Below, one piece after another: positions 6,199-13,150 of a stretch of 13,675 nucleotides of DNA. The notes beneath the pieces are model-generated. The model ran no database searches and was not told the origin of the DNA. It saw nothing but the letters and a program-made list of their open reading frames with translations. The stretch's first letter is position 1. Each line of letters starts with the position of its first letter. This DNA comes from CAIVAT01 sp964387205. Lineage in GTDB: Bacteria; Bacteroidota; Bacteroidia; Bacteroidales; FEN-979. Position numbers and translations under genes: made by a program. The DNA lies in the NCBI GenBank assembly GCA_964387205.1, contig CAYLVY010000097.1, positions 1 through 13,675 on the forward strand, given 5' to 3'.

Positions 6199-7626
6199 AT
6201 GAATTCATCCTCGTCACGAAGAACAAAAATCGTCGCTACCATTGGTCCCGCATCGCAAAATCCGGACATGGTCCGTCAACTAATCGCTGCCGGAATGGAT
6301 GTGGCACGGCTCAATTTCTCCCATGGGAATTATCACGACCATGCTGCTGTGATCAGCGCACTCCGGCAAATAAGCGACGAACTCAGCGCTCCGGTGACCA
6401 TCCTGCAGGATCTGCAGGGACCCAAAATCAGGGTGGGCAAATTGCAGGGAGGTAAACTGGAACTGTTCCCCGGAAAGGAAATCAAGCTGATTCCCGATAC
6501 CAATTACCGGAATGATCCCGCCACCATACCCATTGATTATCCGTTCCTGGCCGAAGAGGCCGGGCCGGGGATGCAGGTCCTCCTGGCTGACGGACTTATG
6601 GAATTATCCATTATCAGGATGGAGGGCCAGGCAGTGGTTTGTCGTGTCATCGAAGGAGGGGTACTCACCGACCGGAAGGGGGTCAACTTCCCGGAACTCA
6701 AACTCAGGCTCCCCTCCCTGACGGAGAAAGACCGGGAAGACCTGCAGTTCGGCCTCAGCCAGGGAGTGGATTGGATATCCCTGAGTTTCGTCCGTTCTGC
6801 CGAAGATGTAAGGATGCTGAAACAGCTGATCGCCGACGCCGGATACCATACACCGGTCATCGCTAAAATTGAAAAGCCGCAGGCCATCGATCATTTGCAG
6901 GAGATCATCCGCGAATCGGATGGCATTATGGTAGCCCGGGGAGACCTGGGGGTTGAAATAAGTCCGGAAAAGGTTCCGATGTTGCAGAAACAGATCATCG
7001 AATGGTGCAACCGTGAGGGGAAAACTGTCATCACCGCCACCCAGATGCTGGAGAGTATGATCCATGATCCCAGACCTACCAGGGCCGAGACCAGCGATGT
7101 GGCCAACGCCATTATTGACGGAACCGACGCCATCATGCTGTCGGGAGAGACTGCCATGGGTGCATTTCCTGTCAGGGCAGTAGAGATGATGAACCGGATC
7201 GCTTTGCAGGTGGAATCGAAGATCAGTTTCCGGGTATTCCCGCCTGTGGATGACAGTGACCTGACCGCCCTCTGCCGGGCCACCAACCAGATTGCCAAAG
7301 TAACAAGACCCGAGGGGATTGCTGTACTAACTACCAGTGGTTCAAGTGCAAGGGCAGTAGCCGCCGAACGGCCGGACGCACCGGTATTCGCGTTGACTAC
7401 TCACCCGGAGGTTTACCACGCCCTGAACCTTTGCTGGGGGGTAAAACCCATCCTGATCCACGACCACCCTGACACCTTCGAGGAGATGGTTTCCATGACC
7501 GAATCCAACCTTTTATCCAGAAACCTTGCAGCAACCGGTGACCGCATTGTGATCGTTGGCGGAATCCCCGCCCATCACAAAGGCGGCACCAACTTCCTGA
7601 ACATCCACCGGATCAGAAAAGGATAA
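6199..7626 (+). CDS. pyk: Pyruvate kinase
   Basis: The 475-residue protein converts phosphoenolpyruvate and ADP to pyruvate and ATP, the last step of glycolysis. The (beta/alpha)8 A domain carries RLNFSHG (37-43), catalytic K223 in AKIEKPQ, metal ligands E225 and D249 (MVARGDLGVEI), and the signature TATQMLESM through PTRAETSDVANAI. The B domain (about 72-170, starting after DLQGPKIRVG) and a C-terminal regulatory domain (about 350-475) are complete. Length is standard for the bacterial enzyme without the extra C-terminal PEP-utiliser domain. It follows the beta-CASP nuclease gene by 16 bp with no intervening promoter or terminator and is convergent with ppnP. No frameshift or missing catalytic residue is seen. 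Confidence 0.97.
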   Translation: MNSSSSRRTKIVATIGPASQNPDMVRQLIAAGMDVARLNFSHGNYHDHAAVISALRQISDELSAPVTILQDLQGPKIRVGKLQGGKLELFPGKEIKLIPDTNYRNDPATIPIDYPFLAEEAGPGMQVLLADGLMELSIIRMEGQAVVCRVIEGGVLTDRKGVNFPELKLRLPSLTEKDREDLQFGLSQGVDWISLSFVRSAEDVRMLKQLIADAGYHTPVIAKIEKPQAIDHLQEIIRESDGIMVARGDLGVEISPEKVPMLQKQIIEWCNREGKTVITATQMLESMIHDPRPTRAETSDVANAIIDGTDAIMLSGETAMGAFPVRAVEMMNRIALQVESKISFRVFPPVDDSDLTALCRATNQIAKVTRPEGIAVLTTSGSSARAVAAERPDAPVFALTTHPEVYHALNLCWGVKPILIHDHPDTFEEMVSMTESNLLSRNLAATGDRIVIVGGIPAHHKGGTNFLNIHRIRKG

Positions 7627-7656
7627 ACCCGCAGCGTAATCCGCAGCAAGCCAAGT

Positions 7657-7938
7657 CTATTTATACAGACATTTGTAAGCGCAATCTTCCTTTATAATCA
7701 GTTTGAATTTCTGATCTTTCGGTACCATGTAGGTTTCAAAGGGCCGAAAGGTCTTCCAGGCTGTCTCGCCTGGTAAAAGCACCTCCATTTCGCCCGAAAG
7801 CACTGTCATATATTCCACTGTAGATGTTCCGAATTCATACTCTCCGGGAGCCATCAGCCCCAGTGTGGCCGGTCCGTCGGCCGTTGAAAAAGCCATCGAC
7901 TTTACTTTACCGTCAAAATACTCGTTAGTCTTAAACAT
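7657..7938 (-). CDS. ppnP: Pyrimidine/purine nucleoside phosphorylase PpnP (YaiE/DUF1255)
   Basis: The 93-residue single-domain cupin matches E. coli PpnP along its whole length. It shares the N-terminal NEYFDGKVKSMAF, the central GEYEF...VEYMTVLSGEMEVLLPG and the C-terminal YMVPKDQKFKLII...YKCLYK. The family phosphorolyses a broad range of purine and pyrimidine nucleosides to ribose-1-phosphate and free base in the cytosol. It stands alone, convergent with pyk (30 bp between stops), and has a candidate -7 box (7970-7977) in the short gap downstream of the neighbouring secreted-protein gene. Confidence 0.93.
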   Translation of the reverse strand: MFKTNEYFDGKVKSMAFSTADGPATLGLMAPGEYEFGTSTVEYMTVLSGEMEVLLPGETAWKTFRPFETYMVPKDQKFKLIIKEDCAYKCLYK

Positions 7939-7969
7939 ATCCGTTGTTATTTCAGTTTTCAGTAAGACG

Positions 7970-7977
7970 CAAAAGTA
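7970..7977 (-). promoter_or_regulatory. Candidate -7 box of ppnP
   Basis: On the minus strand TACTTTTG fits TANNTTTG, about 32 nt before the ppnP ATG, squeezed between it and the stop codon of the upstream gene (7979). No convincing -33 element is seen; it would lie inside the upstream coding region. Confidence 0.5.
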
Positions 7978-7978
7978 A

Positions 7979-9340
7979 TCATTTATCGGTTCCTGCAGCC
8001 CTTATCGCCCGGGTAACGCCCCTTTTCAGTGCTGACGGGTAAATGGCCTCATACGCGATGGCGGCATTGAATATCTCATTCACGAACTGTGGCGCCACCA
8101 GTGCAGTAGCCGCTGCATTGGGGTGGCTATCGCCCGGTCCTGCAGCAAAGGACGAAAGCATCATACCATCTGGTCCGGTAAGTTTGCCAAAAAAGTCAAA
8201 AACATAGACATTGGGAGGAAAAGGGCCGAAGTCCGGATCATTCCCGGTAGCCAGGGTATCCTTTGCCCAGCGGCTGAATTGCCTCGAAAAGAGGGCTTCG
8301 GAGGTAGTGGTTGAATAGGGTTCGAGGGGGGCATTGGTCCAGATGGCGAAAAAATTGTCAGGAAATGACTCCATAGCCCGGATTATGTGCCGCCAGTGCC
8401 ATTTATAGTTGTAAACAGATTTCACCCATGGGGATAAGGTATCGGAGGGCTGGCCAATACCTGTCATGGATGAAGCCGGAAAACAGGTTTTGACGACAAT
8501 GATCGGGTGATCCGGCAGATAATAACCGATGCCGGTTACCGGGCTGGGATCCTCGAAAAACTGATGCTGCGTGATCCATTCGTTGTCGGAGGGGGACCAC
8601 CACTCTTCGATCATGGAAACTGCCTGCGATCCGGACAATCCATGGATATTGTTATACTGTGCCATTTCCTGCGGAATGCTGGTAGCGCTGCCATTGGGTC
8701 CCCATATGTTCCCGCCGGTTGAATGGTGGAGGAAGATACCGCTGCGAAAGAGCCCTGGCGCTGATCCCTGGGTAACCTGCACAGAGAAATAACATATTTC
8801 GCCATTAATAAACAAGCTGAACTCATCGGTCCCTGCGTAAACCGGGGTGCCTGTGGCTGCCAGGATCACCTGCTGTGCACCGCCTGATAAGAAAACACCT
8901 TTTGCAGCAAAATAATAACCATTTATCTCACTTGTATTCAGTGAATAATAGCCCGGAGAGATCACATGGACCCCAACCGTCAGATAATGGGTAACACCGA
9001 GAGAAATCCCGGTTAGATAGCTCCCTGAAACCTCAACAAGATAACAACCACAGTTGTATTGTGCCGGACAGGGACACCACCATCCGCCGGTCGTACCGCT
9101 GAAAAACTCCAGGCAATGCAGATCGGTATTATAGATTACAAGCCCTTCAGCCGGTGCGGAGATGGCATTCCGTTGTAAAGTGTTCAACCTGGGCGGAAGA
9201 AATCCCTTGCCGGCCGACTGAACATCCAGCATGGATGAAGCGTGGGGTGGTTGTCCATTTGTGCTGACCGATACTTGTGCACGGAGACCATTCCCCAGGC
9301 AAAGTGCACCAAAAACCATTACCATGATAACTGTTTTCAT
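7979..9340 (-). CDS. Secreted protein with Bacteroidota surface N-module and SGNH-like hydrolase domain
   Basis: The 453-residue protein starts with a signal peptide (MKTVIMVMVFGALCLGNGL, cleavage near LRA-QVS). Residues about 24-88 (SSMLDVQSAGKGFLPPRL, ISAPAEGLVIYNTD, CLEFFSGTTGGWW) form a module common at the start of Bacteroidota surface and tail-fibre-like proteins. A cysteine cluster (C89, C91, C97, C99) follows, then a beta-rich unit (about 100-192) of the kind repeated in large adhesins (GYYF...GGAQQVILAATGTPVYAGTDEF...CYFSVQV). Residues about 198-430 resemble SGNH/GDSL hydrolases: a HHSTG block (205-209) in the serine position, TNAP (335-338), and DSHPN (404-408) supplying Asp and His. 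Substrate is unknown; a glycan or ester is plausible. No type IX sorting domain is visible at the C-terminus. The hydrolase assignment comes from motif appearance only. It lies 73 bp after the SpoIIE phosphatase gene on the same strand. Confidence 0.7.
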   Translation of the reverse strand: MKTVIMVMVFGALCLGNGLRAQVSVSTNGQPPHASSMLDVQSAGKGFLPPRLNTLQRNAISAPAEGLVIYNTDLHCLEFFSGTTGGWWCPCPAQYNCGCYLVEVSGSYLTGISLGVTHYLTVGVHVISPGYYSLNTSEINGYYFAAKGVFLSGGAQQVILAATGTPVYAGTDEFSLFINGEICYFSVQVTQGSAPGLFRSGIFLHHSTGGNIWGPNGSATSIPQEMAQYNNIHGLSGSQAVSMIEEWWSPSDNEWITQHQFFEDPSPVTGIGYYLPDHPIIVVKTCFPASSMTGIGQPSDTLSPWVKSVYNYKWHWRHIIRAMESFPDNFFAIWTNAPLEPYSTTTSEALFSRQFSRWAKDTLATGNDPDFGPFPPNVYVFDFFGKLTGPDGMMLSSFAAGPGDSHPNAAATALVAPQFVNEIFNAAIAYEAIYPSALKRGVTRAIRAAGTDK

Positions 9341-9413
9341 GCTGTATTTTTCTTCGCAATTTAGTAAGAAAACCGGGAAAAACGACGTGAAATCAGTAAA
9401 ATAACTTCAGGTA

Positions 9414-10598
9414 TCAGAAAAATTTCATGGTCACCTCTTTAAGGAACTTCTCCTCCAGTGTCCGGGCAATCCGGTGAACAACTGTTCTCCGGAGTTCCAG
9501 TTCCACCGGCAGGGTTGGATCCTGGTGGGCGACGTTGATATTGGTACCGACCAGGAAATGAATCTCATCGCTGACCAGGATATACCGGATGATCTCATCG
9601 GCGGGACCTTTCCCGGAAACGCTGTTCTGGTTGATTTTTTTCAACATTTCACTCACCTTGCTCAGGGTGAGAATGCCTTCGGTGATCAGGTCGACCCCGT
9701 CCATAAAACTCACCGGAGGCAATTCGGGATCATACCTGTCCGGGCTGTCCGTGATCTCCTCATTCCATTCCCGTGCAACCATTTCGGCAGTCGTGGCTCC
9801 GCAGATAATTTTTGATCCGTTGAAATGACGGAGAAGGTCGGTAAACATGGTGTCATTGGCCGGATCCTGTGGTGGCCCGGTGAATATCATGAGTTTGCGT
9901 GGTTCCCGAAAATAGACCACACCGCAACTGACGTCATCCAACGGAAAGAAATTATCGTTGTGGTTGGCTTTGTTGATCACCCTGGCCCCGAGCTCTGTAG
10001 CAGAGATGTCCGGCTCCTCCCTGATCGCATCGATCAGATAGTGTTGCAGGTTTTCCAGTCCCCAGCCGAGCTTGAATTTTTCAGAGCCCAGTCCTGATTG
10101 TGTCACGCCGTCGGAGCAAAAGACAATTCTGTCCTCTTTCTGCGGTTTGAACCGGGTCGTCAGGACTTCCCGGCGCTGGTTCCGGTCGCGATCCAGTATG
10201 ATGCAGTTCCACTCGGGCTCGTACACTCTTGAACCCCTGAATATCTGTGTATTCGGATTTTCATATTCCAAAATCTGCACCTCGCCTTCAGTATCTATTT
10301 CCACGATGGTAAAGGTGGAGAAGTTCATCTTCTTCACACTGTCATAAGGGAGAGTTTTCATCAGCACCTCGGCGATCCGCTGAATACTCTTGTGTTCGCG
10401 TGTAAAGTTCACTGCAAGGGTGGCCGTAAGGGTTGCCAGAATATTGGCCTTGATGCCATGGCCCATGCCGTCGGAGAGTACAACCAGTATTCTTCCTTCT
10501 TCCTTGATCCTTCGGGAAAGGAAGACATCTCCGCAAACCCGGGCTTCGCCATGGCTTTTTTGCTGACAATTGACCTCTATGAAAAATTTTTCATCCAT
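9414..10598 (-). CDS. SpoIIE-family PP2C protein phosphatase with extra C-terminal domain
   Basis: The 394-residue protein has an N-terminal PPM/SpoIIE phosphatase domain (about 5-232). Metal and catalytic motifs are visible: CGDVF (D24), LSDGMGHG (D43-G44), VFCSDGVTQ (D163-G164) and DDVSCGVV (D221-D222). Such enzymes dephosphorylate Ser/Thr on STAS-type anti-anti-sigma factors or similar partners. The remaining 160 residues (GPPQDPAND, GSKIICGATTAEMVARE, DLITEGILTLSKV) form a separate alpha/beta domain that I do not recognise by name. No transmembrane segment or receiver domain is present. It follows the hydrogenase-like sensor by 27 bp on the same strand with no terminator between, so the two are probably one operon, with the phosphatase as the output of the redox sensor. 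Association of SpoIIE phosphatases with group C [FeFe]-hydrogenase-like (HydS) proteins is known from other anaerobes. Confidence 0.87.
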   Translation of the reverse strand: MDEKFFIEVNCQQKSHGEARVCGDVFLSRRIKEEGRILVVLSDGMGHGIKANILATLTATLAVNFTREHKSIQRIAEVLMKTLPYDSVKKMNFSTFTIVEIDTEGEVQILEYENPNTQIFRGSRVYEPEWNCIILDRDRNQRREVLTTRFKPQKEDRIVFCSDGVTQSGLGSEKFKLGWGLENLQHYLIDAIREEPDISATELGARVINKANHNDNFFPLDDVSCGVVYFREPRKLMIFTGPPQDPANDTMFTDLLRHFNGSKIICGATTAEMVAREWNEEITDSPDRYDPELPPVSFMDGVDLITEGILTLSKVSEMLKKINQNSVSGKGPADEIIRYILVSDEIHFLVGTNINVAHQDPTLPVELELRRTVVHRIARTLEEKFLKEVTMKFF

Positions 10599-10625
10599 TG
10601 AGCAGGCTTTAATCTCTGACCGGGA

Positions 10626-12491
10626 TCAGGGACGGGATGAAGGATTTTTATAAGAATCGATCACCGAATTGAGCATTTGTTCCGTATTGGCTGCCCCTTC
10701 CCCTAACAGGAAGGCGATCTTCTGTACCATTTCGAAATGCTCATCGATAACCTCGGTCAGTTTCCGCATGATCTGTTCCTTGTGCACCTCGGGGAGGTAC
10801 ATATCACGCAGGATTCCCCCGACGTATTTATGGCTCCGGATAGGAAAGATGGAGACCCCGAGTTTTCGGTCGAGGAACTGGACATCTTTGTTTTCAATTG
10901 CCTCATCGGTCGACAGCACATACGAAAACATCTTGTAGAAATGGACCGGAAGCAGTGTTTTCAGGTCGGCCCCCACGAGTCCGGGGATGACTTCATCGAT
11001 CATCTCAGCCTCTTCGCCTATGATTTTGATAAAAGCCTTGTTGGATTGCCATATCCGCAAATTTTCATCCACGATCACCACTCCGGACAGGAGGTTTTGC
11101 AGCATGATGCTGACAATTTCGGTGGCCTCTTTCTGGGCTTCATGTTCATGGGAAACTTTTTCCTCGGACTCTTTCAGGGCAGCTTTGGTACTGGCCAGGT
11201 TTTCGTTCGATTCGCGAAGTTTCCGGATGTACTCCTGGCGGTTATTGTTGCTGAAAACATGGCACATCTCGGTAGTCGCAAGTCCCTGGGTAATGGCGAT
11301 GGCCAGATCGCGGCAATTGCTGTATCCGCAAGATTCACAGCCAATATCTTCATCCGAATGTCCTTCACGGTGGATCATGGTCAGCACCTCGGTAATTTTA
11401 TCTTCTGGCGGAATAGGAAGCCGCTGGTCGTCAACCAGAAAGGTGCGGGAGAGGTCGATACCATTGCACTCTTCCACTTCATTTTCCCAGCGTTGAAGGT
11501 CGAAATCGCGAAGGCGTTTATTGGCATAATCGGTGACGAGGGTCATGCGGAGGAATTTTTCTCCTCCGGGAGATGTGCCCGGGCCCATCAGGCACCCCTC
11601 ATCATAGAATACGTTGAAATTGCGCCGGATCAGGTCGATGCGGCGGTCAAACTCCTTAACCGCATCCAGCATATTATGCCTTCCTTCTGTGGTGATTGTG
11701 CTTCCGCTGAGCAGGTCCTCGCTGATGGATGCAGTCTGGAGGAGCCCGTTGCTGATGGGGTACAACGAGCCGCGATAGCCAAGTGGCGGATCGAACTCCG
11801 AGAAATCCACGGAACTTTCGCGGATATTGAACTCTTCAAACAGGGCACGGAGTTCGGTGAAGGTCATAACGGCATCGATCCGGGATTCACCGTCAAATTT
11901 CAGGATCTCATCTTTGGCGGCAATGCACGGACCAATGAAGACCACCCGGGTGTCGGCGCCATATTTTTCACGGACGATCCTGGCGGATGCCACCATGGGA
12001 GGGACAACAGGGGCCAGGTTACTGATCAGTTGGGGGTGATATTTCTCAATGTAGGAAACCACTGAAGGGCAGTTGGCAGTAATATAGTAACGTCCTTTGA
12101 AATCCTCAAAAAGGTTTCGGTATCTGGCGGCAACCAGGTCAACCCCGTAGGAAACCTCACCGACATAGGTGAACCCCATGTGTTTGATCATAGCCACAAA
12201 TTTCCGGTAGTCGGTAATATCATGAAATTCACCGGAAATTGTGGGGTCGCAAATGGCGGCGACCCGATCGTTGCCGGCAAGAAGGTCACGGATCTCCTGC
12301 AGGGAACTTCGGTAGGAGATGGCCCTGGGCGAACAGATTGTATAGCAACTGCCGCACCCGATACATCGCTCAGGAAGTATCGACGGGTAGTCGGTATGGT
12401 TATCCACGCGAATGGCTTTCACGGGGCATATCCTTACACAGGAGTAGCATTTAATGCACTTTTCGTGTGAAATTGTAAACAAAGGCTCCAT
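10626..12491 (-). CDS. [FeFe]-hydrogenase-like iron-sulfur sensor with PAS domain (HydS/group C-like)
   Basis: Counting from the ATG at 12491 the protein has 621 residues. A ferredoxin domain holds two [4Fe-4S] motifs (C12/15/18/22 and C43/46/49/53). The hydrogenase large-subunit C-terminal fold (about 75-330) has L1 TANCP (138-142), L2 GPCIAAKDE (187-195) and L3 FYDEGCLMGPG (295-305). A further [4Fe-4S] domain uses C385, C388, C393 and C410 (CESCGYSNC). A charged coiled coil (about 415-460), a PAS-like domain (about 460-555) and a helical tail follow. Of the H-cluster cysteines only C141, C189 and C300 remain; the C299 and C499 equivalents of C. pasteurianum CpI are Asn140 and Tyr296. The fusion to PAS indicates sensing rather than catalysis. 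The frame extends to a TTG at 12515, but the ATG at 12491 matches the family start MEPLF. It is divergent from nuoE and heads an operon with the SpoIIE phosphatase. Confidence 0.9.
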   Translation of the reverse strand: MEPLFTISHEKCIKCYSCVRICPVKAIRVDNHTDYPSILPERCIGCGSCYTICSPRAISYRSSLQEIRDLLAGNDRVAAICDPTISGEFHDITDYRKFVAMIKHMGFTYVGEVSYGVDLVAARYRNLFEDFKGRYYITANCPSVVSYIEKYHPQLISNLAPVVPPMVASARIVREKYGADTRVVFIGPCIAAKDEILKFDGESRIDAVMTFTELRALFEEFNIRESSVDFSEFDPPLGYRGSLYPISNGLLQTASISEDLLSGSTITTEGRHNMLDAVKEFDRRIDLIRRNFNVFYDEGCLMGPGTSPGGEKFLRMTLVTDYANKRLRDFDLQRWENEVEECNGIDLSRTFLVDDQRLPIPPEDKITEVLTMIHREGHSDEDIGCESCGYSNCRDLAIAITQGLATTEMCHVFSNNNRQEYIRKLRESNENLASTKAALKESEEKVSHEHEAQKEATEIVSIMLQNLLSGVVIVDENLRIWQSNKAFIKIIGEEAEMIDEVIPGLVGADLKTLLPVHFYKMFSYVLSTDEAIENKDVQFLDRKLGVSIFPIRSHKYVGGILRDMYLPEVHKEQIMRKLTEVIDEHFEMVQKIAFLLGEGAANTEQMLNSVIDSYKNPSSRP

Positions 12492-12512
12492 GAACCGGTG
12501 GTTTTCAAAAAT

Positions 12513-12546
12513 CAAAAATACGCATTACCCCGGTACCCGCGTACAA
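12513..12546 (-). promoter_or_regulatory. Candidate promoter of the hydrogenase-like sensor operon
   Basis: On the minus strand TATTTTTG (plus 12513-12520) fits TANNTTTG, and TTG (plus 12544-12546) is a -33 candidate at a long 23-bp spacing. The predicted start would give a leader of about 15 nt before the ATG at 12491. This box overlaps the alternative TTG start at 12515, which argues against that start. Confidence 0.5.
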
Positions 12547-12549
12547 CTA

Positions 12550-12618
12550 TGTGAAAAATATTCCTGTATTCACGCCCGTATTATTTGTTTATCGATTCAC
12601 ATTGATAAAAATTTCACA
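12550..12618. promoter_or_regulatory. Cluster of TTCAC half-sites and a palindrome in the divergent promoter region
   Basis: TGTGAA (12550-12555) faces TTCACG (12569-12574), and TTCACA recurs at 12596-12601 and 12613-12618. The third copy lies inside an imperfect palindrome with arms TTTATC (12588-12593) and GATAAA (12604-12609). All lie between the two divergent promoters, just upstream of the nuoE -33 box, as expected for operator sites of a shared regulator. The regulator is not identified; the half-sites are reminiscent of CRP/FNR-type recognition but do not form a consensus site. Confidence 0.45.
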
Positions 12619-12625
12619 ATAAAAG

Positions 12626-12656
12626 TTTCGTTATCTTAATTATTATACTAATTTTG
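12626..12656 (+). promoter_or_regulatory. Promoter of nuoE-nuoF (hydCB) operon
   Basis: TTTC (12626-12629, one mismatch to TTTG) and TAATTTTG (12649-12656, perfect TANNTTTG) are separated by the ideal 19 bp. The predicted start near 12663 gives a leader of about 19 nt before the ATG at 12682. Confidence 0.72.
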
Positions 12657-12681
12657 TCAGGCAGAAAAAGATGCAGATGCG

Positions 12682-13149
12682 ATGACGACACCCGAGATGG
12701 ATAAAATTCTGGCCAAATACCCGGTCAATAAAAAGGAAAAGTTATTGCCAATCCTTCAGGAAATTCAGGACACTTTCGGTTACCTGACCGACGAGATACT
12801 GGAGACGGTAGGATCCCATGTCAATCTTCCGATCAATAAAGTTTACGGAGTAGCCACCTTTTACGATCAGTTCCGTTTTCGCAGGAGGGGCCTCTACCAC
12901 TTTCAGATATGCCAGGGGACTGCGTGTTATCTGTTCGGCTCCCACAATTTCCGTGAAGAGCTGGAACACCAGCTTAAGGTCAAGGCTGGAAATACAAGCC
13001 GCGACGGGAAGGTGAGCCTGGAGGTAATACATTGCATGGGGGCGTGCGAAGCCGCACCAATCCTGAAAGTCAATGATACCCTTTATCCAAGGATTTCCAC
13101 AGAAGAACTGACCAGGATCATTCGTTCAATAAAAGAAAAAAAAGAGTAA
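12682..13149 (+). CDS. nuoE: NuoE/HydC-type [2Fe-2S] subunit of NAD(H)-linked hydrogenase
   Basis: The 155-residue protein has an N-terminal helical bundle (about 5-65, LLPILQEIQDTFGYLTDEIL...VYGVATFYDQF) followed by a thioredoxin-like [2Fe-2S] ferredoxin domain. The cluster ligands are C77-x4-C82 (CQGTAC) and C118-x3-C122 (CMGAC). Length and motifs are standard for the 24-kDa subunit family, which includes HydC of electron-bifurcating [FeFe]-hydrogenases, HndA and complex I NuoE. The next gene is a HydB-like NuoF with an N-terminal ferredoxin extension, and the divergent neighbour is a hydrogenase-like sensor; both favour a HydABC/Hnd-type NAD(P)-linked hydrogenase over complex I. Two out-of-frame ATGs lie just before the chosen start, which is the only in-frame ATG that keeps the family N-terminus. 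Confidence 0.92.
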   Translation: MTTPEMDKILAKYPVNKKEKLLPILQEIQDTFGYLTDEILETVGSHVNLPINKVYGVATFYDQFRFRRRGLYHFQICQGTACYLFGSHNFREELEHQLKVKAGNTSRDGKVSLEVIHCMGACEAAPILKVNDTLYPRISTEELTRIIRSIKEKKE

Positions 13150-13150
13150 G

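Noticed and set aside
9341..9413. Terminator between the SpoIIE phosphatase and the secreted-protein gene
   Set aside because: Only a weak TTCTT/AAGAA pairing without a GC-rich stem is visible, so termination cannot be claimed; a weak TAAATTG element is also below the standard for a promoter.
10737..12065. Long 442-codon open frame on the plus strand opposite the hydrogenase-like sensor
   Set aside because: It is antisense to a clear multidomain iron-sulfur protein, has no recognisable motif, and its composition is what the complementary strand of a GC-moderate gene yields.
12492..12515. Eight-codon N-terminal extension of the sensor to a TTG start
   Set aside because: The predicted -7 box overlaps the TTG, and the family begins MEPLF followed directly by the ferredoxin motif, so the ATG at 12491 is preferred.
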